Assembly: GCA_965230275.1 (NCBI GenBank)
Contig: CBDDKO010000002.1
Location: forward strand, 372,001 to 436,000
DNA from: JAJRRS01 sp965230275
GTDB lineage: Bacteria > Planctomycetota > Phycisphaerae > Phycisphaerales > Phycisphaeraceae
Reading direction: 5' to 3'
DNA: 64,000 nucleotides
A program made the translations under genes and the position numbers. Shown here one piece after another: positions 44,546 through 51,764 of this stretch (position 1 is its first letter; each line of letters begins with the position of its first letter). The notes under the pieces are model-generated. The model searched no databases. It was not told where the DNA came from and saw nothing but the letters and a program-made list of their open reading frames with translations.

Positions 44546-44931
44546 CATTGATCCCTGGAGGGCGACTTGGCCGGCGGGTGTTTCCGTGTCCCGAAGTACG
44601 CCCCACACTCCGGACACGAGACAGACGTGCAGCCCCGAAGGTCATACCCACACCGATAACAGTGCTCTCGGTTCTTGAACATACCACCGCGTCGAAACCT
44701 CGGCCTGTGGCGGATGGCATACCTGATAAATGTATAGCACACCCAAACGACTAGCAGGTTGAACAGCCATGCCCCCCAGGTTTCATGTAACGGTCGGTGC
44801 AGCAGATTGATCGAATCAAGTACGACGAAACCGCTAAATAGGATTGCAAGCAGCCACGCCGCTAGCCAGTGGAGGTGCTTTGGCATCACGTCTTCGATAT
44901 TTCTGAACCATATTGATCGTCTGTGCGGCAT
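44545..44931 (-). CDS. small membrane protein with CGYDLRG zinc ribbon
   Basis: 128 residues with two TM segments (about 21-40 and 52-72) and a C-terminal zinc ribbon CYRCGYDLRG...CPECG. The same ribbon follows the TM domain of the 25097-25945 protein. An internal ATG at residue 16 (MPKHLHW) could be the true start. Function unknown. Confidence 0.75.
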   Translation of the reverse strand: MPHRRSIWFRNIEDVMPKHLHWLAAWLLAILFSGFVVLDSINLLHRPLHETWGAWLFNLLVVWVCYTFIRYAIRHRPRFRRGGMFKNREHCYRCGYDLRGCTSVSCPECGAYFGTRKHPPAKSPSRDQ

Positions 44932-44973
44932 ATGATGCCAATATCATACGATATGCCTGTCGGAATCAAAGGA

Positions 44974-45001
44974 TTGACATATAAGCCGGAATTGCTATTA
45001 T
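44974..45001 (+). promoter_or_regulatory. predicted promoter of the SAM-riboswitch operon
   Basis: Perfect TTGACA (44974-44979), 16-base spacer, TATTAT (44996-45001). Transcription would start about 45008, 14 bases before the riboswitch P1 helix. Confidence 0.7.
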
Positions 45002-45021
45002 TCCCCCTTACAACCTAGCGT

Positions 45022-45133
45022 CTTATCAAGAGTGGCAGAGGGATTGGGCCCTGTGAAGCCACCGCAACCGTCACCGGCGAGAGCCGGAAAGATAGGTGCG
45101 AACTCCCGCCCGGCAGTTGTCGGGGAAGATAAG
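45022..45133 (+). promoter_or_regulatory. SAM riboswitch (SAM-I / S-box type)
   Basis: P1 pairs CTTATC (45022-45027) with GATAAG (45128-45133). The core shows AAGAGTGGCAGAGGGA, then GGCCCTGTGAAGCCACCGCAACC, and the GGTGCGAACTCCCGCC segment, the conserved S-box pattern. It senses S-adenosylmethionine and normally shuts off methionine genes when SAM is high. It precedes a threonine-synthase-like gene rather than a classical met gene. Confidence 0.93.
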
Positions 45134-45168
45134 AGGCGGCAATACACTTTACCGACGTAAAGCTCACG

Positions 45169-45199
45169 CCCCTTCTTGTCTTTGCAAGAAGGGGTTTTT
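45169..45199 (+). terminator. riboswitch expression-platform terminator
   Basis: CCCCTTCTTG (45169-45178) / CAAGAAGGGG (45185-45194) followed by T5, 36 bases after P1 of the SAM riboswitch. Terminates transcription before thrC when SAM is bound (inference from class). Confidence 0.9.
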
Positions 45200-45205
45200 C
45201 ATTAG

Positions 45206-45225
45206 CCCCACGCGGAAGCGTGGGG
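45206..45225 (+). other. stable GGAA-loop hairpin before thrC
   Basis: CCCCACGC-GGAA-GCGTGGGG just downstream of the riboswitch terminator and without a T-run. Same loop and near-identical stem as the attenuator at 26157-26178. Confidence 0.6.
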
Positions 45226-45266
45226 TTGCCCGGCGCGACTATGAAGGCTTGTAAGCGAGCAAAACC

Positions 45267-46535
45267 ATGAGCTACGTCAAATCACTGCAATGTAAAGAGT
45301 GCCAGGCCGAGTACCCACTCGAGCCGCTGACCGTCTGCGAATACGACTTCGGGCCGCTCGAAGTCGCCTACGACTACGACGCCATGATGGGCAACGTGAC
45401 CCGCGCCTCGATCAAAGCCGGGCCGCGTTCGCTTTGGCGTTACAAGGACCTGCTGCCGATCGAGGGCGAGCCCAAGGCCGGACTCAACTCCGGCATGACC
45501 CCGCTGGTCAAGGCCGACCGCCTCGCTGCGGAGCTTGGCGTCAAGGAAATCTATATCAAGGACGACAGCGCCAACTACCCGTCATTCTCCTACAAGGACC
45601 GCGTTGTTTCGGTTGCGCTGACCAAGGCCGTCGAGTTCGGCTTTGATACCGTCGGCTGCGCCTCGACCGGCAACCTCGCTCACAGCGTCGCCGCCCACGC
45701 CGCCGCCGCCGGGCTCCGCGCCGCGGTGATGATCCCGCACGACCTGGAAGAGGGGAAGATCGTCGCCACCCTGACCTTCGGCCCACGTATGTTCAAGATC
45801 CGGGGCAACTACGACGACGTCAACCGCCTCTGCTCGCAGATCGCCGACAAATACAACTGGGCCATCGTCAACGTCAACCTCCGCCCGTACTACACCGAAG
45901 GCGCCAAGACCCACGGCTTCGAGATCGCCGAGCAACTCGGTTGGAAGCTGCCTCAGCACACCGTCAGCCCCGTCGCCGGCGGCACCATCCTGCCCAAGAT
46001 CTGGAAGGGCTACCAGGAGTTCATCAAGCTCGGCCTGGTCGAGGACAACAAGCCCAAGATCTACGGCGCCCAGGCCGACGGCTGCAACCCCGTCGTCTCC
46101 GCGCTGCGTGAAGGCTCGGAGCTCTTCCACCCCCAGAAGCCCGACACCATCGCCAAGAGCATCGCCATCGGCAACCCGGCCGATGGGTACTACGTCATCA
46201 AGGTCATCCAGGAGTCCGGCGGCTTCGGCGAATCGGCCAGCGACCAGGAAATCCTCGACGCCGTCAAACTCCTGGGCCGAACCGAGGGCATCTTCACCGA
46301 GCCCGCCGGCGGCACGACCCTAGCCTGCACTATCAAACTCATCGAGTCCGGCCGGATCCCACGCGACGAATCCATCTGCGTCTGCATCACCGGCAACGGC
46401 CTGAAGACTGTCGAGGTCATGCAGGACCAGTTCGCCTCCAGCCCCGTCATCGATGCCAAGATGGCCGAGTTCGACGACCTCGTTAAACAACTGGAAGAAA
46501 CCCACCCGCACACCACGGCCGTACACACCGCTTAA
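45267..46535 (+). CDS. thrC: threonine-synthase-family PLP enzyme under a SAM riboswitch
   Basis: 422 residues of the fold-type II PLP family. SFSYKDR holds the PLP lysine (Lys110), CASTGNLAHSVAAHAA and SPVAGGTILPK follow. The N-terminal zinc-ribbon-like segment CKECQAEYPLEPLTVC has three of the four Cys usual in this subfamily. By family it makes threonine from O-phosphohomoserine. Control by SAM and linkage to a sulfur-carrier/E1 pair suggest a role in homocysteine synthesis instead or as well; that is inference. Confidence 0.9.
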   Translation: MSYVKSLQCKECQAEYPLEPLTVCEYDFGPLEVAYDYDAMMGNVTRASIKAGPRSLWRYKDLLPIEGEPKAGLNSGMTPLVKADRLAAELGVKEIYIKDDSANYPSFSYKDRVVSVALTKAVEFGFDTVGCASTGNLAHSVAAHAAAAGLRAAVMIPHDLEEGKIVATLTFGPRMFKIRGNYDDVNRLCSQIADKYNWAIVNVNLRPYYTEGAKTHGFEIAEQLGWKLPQHTVSPVAGGTILPKIWKGYQEFIKLGLVEDNKPKIYGAQADGCNPVVSALREGSELFHPQKPDTIAKSIAIGNPADGYYVIKVIQESGGFGESASDQEILDAVKLLGRTEGIFTEPAGGTTLACTIKLIESGRIPRDESICVCITGNGLKTVEVMQDQFASSPVIDAKMAEFDDLVKQLEETHPHTTAVHTA

Positions 46536-46564
46536 CTATCCGGCCAAGCCATCGGAGAACCGCA

Positions 46565-46846
46565 ATGTCTGACACCGTCACCGTCCGAATCCCCACCGCG
46601 CTACGCCCGCAGGTCGGCGATCAGGAATCGCTGCAGGTCGCAGGCGATACCGTCGCCGCTGTCCTCGGCACGTTGAACAACGACTACCCCGACTTCGGTA
46701 AACGCCTCTACAAGGCCGAGGGCGAGATCAACCGCTTCATCAACGTCTACGTCAACGACGAAGACATCCGCTTCATGGAGAACCTCGACACCCCGGTCAA
46801 GCCCGGCGACGAGGTCTCGATCGTCCCGGCCATCGCCGGGGGGTGA
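46565..46846 (+). CDS. ThiS/MoaD-family sulfur-carrier protein
   Basis: 93-residue beta-grasp protein ending SIVPAIAGG; the terminal Gly-Gly is what E1-like enzymes adenylate and convert to a thiocarboxylate. VRIPTALRPQVGDQESLQV and PVKPGDEVSIVP are typical. It is 29 bases after thrC and in the same operon as an E1-like gene at 48102. No molybdopterin or thiamine synthesis gene is adjacent, which argues for another sulfur-transfer role. Confidence 0.92.
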   Translation: MSDTVTVRIPTALRPQVGDQESLQVAGDTVAAVLGTLNNDYPDFGKRLYKAEGEINRFINVYVNDEDIRFMENLDTPVKPGDEVSIVPAIAGG

Positions 46847-46861
46847 TACAATCCGTGCCAC

Positions 46862-47287
46862 CACAGAGCTCACAGAGACCACAGAGATGGCGGATGAGGC
46901 GTTAACAGAGCAGATCATCGGGGCCGCGATTGAAGTGCATCGCCAATTAGGCCCCGGTTTGCTGGAATCGACTTACGAGTCATGCCTGTGTTATGAGCTT
47001 GACGAGTTAGGCCTGTCATACGAAGGGCAGAAAGCACTGCCGGTTGTATACAAGAATCGAAAGGTAGACTGTGGCTACCGGCTAGACATGCTCGTGGATG
47101 ATAAAGTCATTCTAGAGTTAAAATCCGTACAATCGTTAGAAGATATCCATACTGCCCAGCTTTTGTCGTATCTCAAGCTGTCGGGATTGGAAACAGGGCT
47201 ACTTATAAACTTTAATGTAAAGCAGTTGATCCAAGGGGTTCGTAGGGTCGCTAATTAACCGTCTCTATGATCTCTGTGTTCTCTGTG
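46862..47287 (+). mobile_element. GxxExxY cassette bounded by nonamer inverted repeats (element G)
   Basis: Left end: three contiguous 9-mers at 46862, 46871 and 46880, consensus CACAGAGNN. Right end: three contiguous 9-mers at 47261, 47270 and 47279, the reverse complement. They enclose one gene, whose ATG overlaps the third left unit. The cassette lies within the SAM-riboswitch operon between the carrier protein and the NIL gene, and its DNA is poorer in GC than its surroundings. No target-site duplication could be recognised. Confidence 0.7.
46887..47258 (+). CDS. GxxExxY family protein (PD-(D/E)XK nuclease-like)
   Basis: 123 residues. GPGLLESTYESCL contains the GxxExxY signature; YRLDMLVDDKVILELKSV gives D...ExK spacing of a PD-(D/E)XK nuclease fold, and TAQLLSYLKLSGLETGLLINFN is the conserved C-terminal block. 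Function is not established for the family. Lower GC than neighbours and enclosed by inverted CACAGAG 9-mers, so it looks inserted into the operon. Confidence 0.9.
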   Translation: MADEALTEQIIGAAIEVHRQLGPGLLESTYESCLCYELDELGLSYEGQKALPVVYKNRKVDCGYRLDMLVDDKVILELKSVQSLEDIHTAQLLSYLKLSGLETGLLINFNVKQLIQGVRRVAN

Positions 47288-47297
47288 GTGAGACACC

Positions 47298-47552
47298 ATG
47301 CCTAAGATCACGAACAAAACGTGGCTGACCTTTGAGGGCGGCCGACAGAACGAACCCTGCCTGTGGAAGATGGCGACCCGTTTCCCCGGGGTGATGTTCG
47401 ACATCCGCCAGGCCAGCGTCCAGAAAGACATCGGCATCATGGCCGTGCTCTTCGAGGGCGAGGAAGACGAGGTCGCTAGCGCGATCGAGTACCTCAGGGA
47501 GCAGGGTGTCCGGGTCGATCCGGTCGAGGGCGGCTCAAACGTCGCCGGGTGA
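47298..47552 (+). CDS. stand-alone NIL-domain protein
   Basis: 84 residues: TWLTFEGGRQNEPCLWKMATRFPGVMFDIRQASVQKDIGIMAVLFEGEEDEVASAIEYLREQGVRVDPVE. This is the ferredoxin-like fold with the N-I-L pattern region found at the C-terminus of the methionine importer ATPase MetN and, fused to ferredoxin, in homocysteine synthesis of anaerobes. There are no 4Fe-4S cysteines. Its link to a SAM-controlled operon supports a methionine-related role. Confidence 0.85.
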   Translation: MPKITNKTWLTFEGGRQNEPCLWKMATRFPGVMFDIRQASVQKDIGIMAVLFEGEEDEVASAIEYLREQGVRVDPVEGGSNVAG

Positions 47553-47582
47553 TCCGAGCGGAGGCTTACGGAAGGTGATGCC

Positions 47583-48047
47583 ATGCCTTTTGAAATCAGG
47601 CCCTACCAGGAACCGGACCTCAGCGCTGTCGTGGAGTTGTGGGAGAAGTGCGGGCTTATCGAGCCACACAACGATCCGCATAAGGACATCCAGGCCAAGG
47701 TGCAGTTCCAGCCCGAGCTGTTCCTGATCGCCCAGATCGACTGGCAACTGATCGGGACGGTCATGGCCGGCTACGAAGGGCACCGCGGCTGGCTGAATTA
47801 CCTGGCCGTAGACCCGGAGCACCAGCAGAGCGGGTTCGGCCGGCTGCTCGTCGAGGCCGCGGAAAACCGGCTCATCGAGTTGGGCTGCCAGAAGGTCAAC
47901 CTTCAGGTGCGTGGTCACAACATGAAGGTCATCGACTTCTACCGCGCCCTGGGCTATGTCACCGAAGACCGGGTCAGCATGGGCCGGGTCCTGCCGGAGA
48001 CGCCGCATCTGGACACGATCGGCTCGCCTAATAGACGGCTGCTATGA
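47583..48047 (+). CDS. GNAT family N-acetyltransferase (YpeA-like)
   Basis: 154 residues. Acetyl-CoA motif VDPEHQQSGFGRLLVEAAENRLIELGCQKVNLQVR and NMKVIDFYRALGYVTEDRVSMGR, close to the YpeA/RimI-like subgroup. It sits 30 bases after the NIL gene and 54 before the E1-like gene in the same orientation. Substrate unknown. Confidence 0.9.
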   Translation: MPFEIRPYQEPDLSAVVELWEKCGLIEPHNDPHKDIQAKVQFQPELFLIAQIDWQLIGTVMAGYEGHRGWLNYLAVDPEHQQSGFGRLLVEAAENRLIELGCQKVNLQVRGHNMKVIDFYRALGYVTEDRVSMGRVLPETPHLDTIGSPNRRLL

Positions 48048-48101
48048 TCCCGCCAAACCATCACCGAATCGGTCGGTGACACAGAAGAAGAATAGAGAGA
48101 C

Positions 48102-49208
48102 ATGATCCAGGACTTAGAACGCTATCACCGCCAGATGCTCCTGCCCGGCTTCGGGGAAGAGGGGCAGCGCAAACTCCTTAACGCCAAGGCGCTGATCGTC
48201 GGCTGCGGGGCGCTCGGCACCGTCATCGCCAACATGCTCGCACGCGCCGGCGTCGGCCACCTGATCATCGTTGACCGCGACTTCATCGAGATCACCAATC
48301 TCCAGCGCCAGGTCCTCTTCGACGAGTCCGACGTCGCCAACGCCATCCCCAAGGCCGAAGCCGCCAAGCGCAAGATCGCACAGATCAACTCGCAGGTGAA
48401 GGTCGAGGCCATCGTCGATGACGTCAACCACACGAACATCGAGCGATTTGCAACGCAACTTCCGGGGGTCGGCAAGGTCGACATCATCATGGACGGCGTG
48501 GACAACTTCGAGACGCGCTACCTCGCCAACGACGTCGCCGTGAAGCACGGCATCCCGTATGTCTACGGCGGGGCGGTCGGCACCGTCGGCGCGGCCTACA
48601 CCGTCTTGCCGCACACCCCCGCGGGCGATACCGAATGGGAAAAGGCTGGCAAGGCCACGCCGTGTCTGCGCTGCATCTTCGAGCAGGCCCCGCCGCCTGG
48701 CGTTAACCCGACCTGCGACACCGCCGGCGTCATCGGCCCGGCCGTCTCGATCGTCTCGAACTACCAGGTATCCGAAGCGCTCAAGGTCCTCACCGGCAAC
48801 CTCGACGCCGTCTGTCCGACCATGCTCAACCTCGACCTCTGGGCCAACACGCTCAAGCAGTTCAAGGTCGCCCGGGCCTACGACGTCGGCGACTGCGCCT
48901 GCTGCAAGCATCACAAGTTCGAGTACCTTGACGGACTGTTCGGCAGCTCGACTACCACCCTCTGCGGCCGAAACGCCGTGCAGCTCACGCAAAAGGCGAA
49001 CGAAGACAAGTTAAACTTCGATGAGATCGCCGCACGTCTCGAAGCGCATGGTAAAGTCACCGTCAACAAGTTCATGCTCCGGGCCGACATCACCGACAAC
49101 GGAGAGCCCTACGAGCTGACGCTGTTCAACGACGGCCGTGCCATTGTCAAGGGCACCAAGCACGCCAACGTCGCCAAAGGTATCTACGCGAAGTACGTGG
49201 GGGCATAA
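48102..49208 (+). CDS. ThiF/MoeB-family E1-like adenylyltransferase
   Basis: 368 residues. ATP-binding GCGALGTVIANMLARAGVGHLIIVDRD, then LQRQVLFDESDV and a MDGVDNFETRYLANDV block. Zinc cysteine pairs CLRC (about 197-200) and CACC (about 266-269) are intact; the catalytic-cysteine region is NPTCDTAGVIGP. The C-terminal 80 residues replace the rhodanese domain of MoeB/MoeZ with a small domain. It likely activates the ThiS/MoaD-like protein encoded upstream, then accepts sulfur for a thiocarboxylate. Confidence 0.92.
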   Translation: MIQDLERYHRQMLLPGFGEEGQRKLLNAKALIVGCGALGTVIANMLARAGVGHLIIVDRDFIEITNLQRQVLFDESDVANAIPKAEAAKRKIAQINSQVKVEAIVDDVNHTNIERFATQLPGVGKVDIIMDGVDNFETRYLANDVAVKHGIPYVYGGAVGTVGAAYTVLPHTPAGDTEWEKAGKATPCLRCIFEQAPPPGVNPTCDTAGVIGPAVSIVSNYQVSEALKVLTGNLDAVCPTMLNLDLWANTLKQFKVARAYDVGDCACCKHHKFEYLDGLFGSSTTTLCGRNAVQLTQKANEDKLNFDEIAARLEAHGKVTVNKFMLRADITDNGEPYELTLFNDGRAIVKGTKHANVAKGIYAKYVGA

Positions 49209-49256
49209 CCCAGTTAGTAACCCAAGGGCGGGTGGATATTACTAAAGGAGATTCGC

Positions 49257-49748
49257 ATGGCTATCGACACAACCGTCAAACACAACTTCTCATTCTGCAT
49301 CAACTACCTCAAGATGCTGCTGGATGGGGTTGAAGCCGACAAGATCACCCAGCAGCCCTTTGCCGGCGCAAATCACCCGGCCTGGATCATCGGGCACATC
49401 ACCATCTCGATGGAGTTTGCAGCCTCCCTGGCTGGCGTCGAGTACAAGGCACCTGAGGGATATGAAGAACTCTTCGGGATGAAGTCCAAGCCCGATAGTG
49501 AGCCCGGTAAGTACCCCGGCCTTGCGGCTTTGCTTGCTGAATTAGACAAGTCGGTCGAATCGGTGACACCCGGACTCGAGAGTGTCACGGCTGAGCAGCT
49601 CGCCGCGGAGATGCCTAACGAAGGCTTTCGCGACCTGATGCCAACCGTCGGCGATGGGCTGACATTCGTGCTCAACGGCCACATCACCACACACATCGGC
49701 CAGCTCAGCGCTTGGCGACGCGCCAACGGCATGCCACACGTTATGTAA
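49257..49748 (+). CDS. DinB family protein
   Basis: 163 residues, four-helix bundle. Candidate metal ligands: His in NHPAWIIGHITI, and the pair in LNGHITTHIGQLSAWRRANGMP near the end. The C-terminal HIGQLSAWRR matches the DinB at 49825 (HFGQLSAWRR), so the two are tandem paralogues. Start 49257 is preceded by AAAGGAG. Substrate unknown; the family includes thiol transferases, which would suit a sulfur-related neighbourhood. Confidence 0.85.
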   Translation: MAIDTTVKHNFSFCINYLKMLLDGVEADKITQQPFAGANHPAWIIGHITISMEFAASLAGVEYKAPEGYEELFGMKSKPDSEPGKYPGLAALLAELDKSVESVTPGLESVTAEQLAAEMPNEGFRDLMPTVGDGLTFVLNGHITTHIGQLSAWRRANGMPHVM

Positions 49749-49767
49749 ATGAACGCACCCATACTCG

Positions 49768-49800
49768 AAGCCCGAGGACTGATGCTCTCGGGCTTTCTTC
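49768..49800 (+). terminator. terminator after the first DinB gene
   Basis: AAGCCCGAG (49768-49776) / CTCGGGCTT (49787-49795) followed by TCTTCC. Confidence 0.75.
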
Positions 49801-49824
49801 CAAACAAACACGGAGTGACCCTGT

Positions 49825-50313
49825 ATGTCCAACCTCATCGACGGCCTGCTCTTCAGCTGGCAGAAGAACCTCGACTACGGCCAAAAGCTCGTCGCCGACC
49901 TCAGCGAAGACCAGATGGCCCATCAGCCCGGACCGGGGATGAATCACCCCGCCTGGGTGCTCAGCCACCTCAACGCCTACCACCCCGTGATCGTGAAGGT
50001 CATCCAGGGCGAGCTGTTCGACGACCCGAAGGATCACCCCTTCGGCATGAAGAGCAAGCCCGAGGCCGACCGTTCGATCTACGCATCGAAGGACGAGCTG
50101 GTCAGCACTTTCGTATCCGGTCACGAGCAGGTCACCGAGGCGCTCAAGGCCTCGACCGACGCCGTGTTCGATCAGCCGATCGTGCTGGAGCGCTGGATCA
50201 AGATCATACCGACCGCGGCTCTGGCGTTGCCGTATCTGATGCTCGTCCACGAGAACACCCACTTCGGCCAGCTCAGCGCCTGGCGTCGCGTACAGGGATT
50301 AAGGAGTGTGTGA
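49825..50313 (+). CDS. DinB family protein (tandem paralogue)
   Basis: 162 residues. His in MNHPAWVLSHLNAYHP and the pair in LVHENTHFGQLSAWRR are candidate metal ligands. It is a diverged copy of the preceding gene, separated from it by a terminator. The stop lies 2 bases before the start of a small Cys-rich gene. Confidence 0.85.
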   Translation: MSNLIDGLLFSWQKNLDYGQKLVADLSEDQMAHQPGPGMNHPAWVLSHLNAYHPVIVKVIQGELFDDPKDHPFGMKSKPEADRSIYASKDELVSTFVSGHEQVTEALKASTDAVFDQPIVLERWIKIIPTAALALPYLMLVHENTHFGQLSAWRRVQGLRSV

Positions 50314-50315
50314 GT

Positions 50316-50564
50316 ATGACAGGCGAAAAACCCGAAAACTCACTCTATAAGCGACGTCCGAGTATATTTTGGTGCGATCGTTGCAATCGTGCTATTAATC
50401 CCAACGAAGATCACGACCATCATCATGCTGAGCAATGTGGCTGCTGTAAGAAGTTCGTTCGTGTTGGCGATCTTGGCTGGTGTCGTAATCAGGTTTCTGT
50501 GTATTGTGGACATCTTATGACCGAGCATGACACATGCTCGAAGTGGACTGAAGGTAAATGGTAG
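50316..50564 (+). CDS. small Cys/His-rich hypothetical protein
   Basis: 82 residues with CDRC, a DHDHHHAEQCGCC run and further Cys, His (WCRN, YCGH, TCSKW), ten or more possible zinc ligands. AAGGAG lies 10 bases before the ATG. Base composition is richer in A and T than the neighbours, suggesting recent acquisition or fast evolution. The end overlaps the next gene by 7 bases. Unrecognised. Confidence 0.75.
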   Translation: MTGEKPENSLYKRRPSIFWCDRCNRAINPNEDHDHHHAEQCGCCKKFVRVGDLGWCRNQVSVYCGHLMTEHDTCSKWTEGKW

Positions 50565-51754
50565 GTAACTTGATCTACTTCGATAACGCGGCCACGAGCT
50601 TCCCCAAGGCCCCGGGCGTGAACGAGGCGATGGCCAAGTTCCTTGCTGAAGAGGCGGCGAATCCCGGCAGGGCGGGGCACCGCATGGCCGTGGCCGCGGA
50701 GCACATGCTCGACGGCGTCCGTCTTAAATTGGCCCGGCTGTTCGATGCCGACGACCCGCAGCGGGTGGTCTTTGCGCTCAACGGCACCGACGCGCTTAAC
50801 ATCGCGATTAAGGGCGTTCTGGGGAATACTTCCGGGGTGGGCGATCATGTCATCACCACCGATCTTGAGCACAACTCCGTCAGTCGGCCCTTGCAGGCCA
50901 TGGCCGACCGGGGCGATATCGAACTGACGCGCATTACGTTCGATGATGACGGTTTCATCGATCCCGACGACGTACAAAAAGCCATCAAGCCCAACACCCG
51001 CCTGATCGTCATGACGCATGCTTCGAACGTGCTGGGTACGATCCAGGACGCCGAGGCGGTGGGGCGGATCGCGCGCGAGCATGATGTGCTGTTCTGCCTG
51101 GACGCGGCGCAGACCGCCGGCGTCGTGCCGATCTCCGTCAAGGCCATGCAGATCGACCTGCTCGCGTTGCCGGGGCATAAGTCCCTGCTCGGACCCACCG
51201 GGACGGGCGTTGTGTATGTCGGTGATCGGGTCCCCGCCTCTTCGCTGGATGTCAGGGATGAATCCCGTCTTGCCCCCTGGCGTGAAGGCGGCACCGGCGG
51301 CGACAGCGCCACACCCACTCAGCCCGCCGAGTTCCCGCACTACTTGGAGGGCGGCACGCCCAACACCGTCGGCATCGTCGGCCTCGGCGCGGGCATCGAC
51401 TACGTCAACCAGCACGACATGGCCCAAACCCTTGTCCACGAGCAGGCCATGGTCCAGAAGCTCATCGACCGCTTCGCCGACGACGAACGCTTCACCGTCT
51501 ACGGCACACGCGATGCATCCAAACGTGTCGGCACGTTCTCGCTGAACATCAACGGCTTCGACGCCCCGGACGTCGGATCCATCCTCGATGACAGCTTCAA
51601 CATCGCCACTCGCCCCGGCCTCCACTGCGCACCCTACACCCACCGCCGACTCGGCACCTTCCCCGACGGCGCGGTACGCATCAGCCCCGGCGCATTCAAT
51701 ACCGAAGAGCAGCTCGATAAGTTGATCGACGCCCTGGACCAGATCGCCGGTTGA
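50558..51754 (+). CDS. aminotransferase class V / cysteine-desulfurase family protein
   Basis: 398 residues. DNAATSFPKAPGV is the N-terminal signature, LPGHKSLLGPTGTG has the PLP lysine and GLHCAPYTHRRLG the sulfur-accepting Cys. It resembles the EF2568-type branch of the NifS/SufS superfamily. It could supply persulfide sulfur to the E1-like protein upstream, though the terminator at 49768 separates the two sets. Ends 10 bases before a convergent gene. Confidence 0.9.
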   Translation: MVGNLIYFDNAATSFPKAPGVNEAMAKFLAEEAANPGRAGHRMAVAAEHMLDGVRLKLARLFDADDPQRVVFALNGTDALNIAIKGVLGNTSGVGDHVITTDLEHNSVSRPLQAMADRGDIELTRITFDDDGFIDPDDVQKAIKPNTRLIVMTHASNVLGTIQDAEAVGRIAREHDVLFCLDAAQTAGVVPISVKAMQIDLLALPGHKSLLGPTGTGVVYVGDRVPASSLDVRDESRLAPWREGGTGGDSATPTQPAEFPHYLEGGTPNTVGIVGLGAGIDYVNQHDMAQTLVHEQAMVQKLIDRFADDERFTVYGTRDASKRVGTFSLNINGFDAPDVGSILDDSFNIATRPGLHCAPYTHRRLGTFPDGAVRISPGAFNTEEQLDKLIDALDQIAG

Positions 51755-51764
51755 TTGGTTTGCT

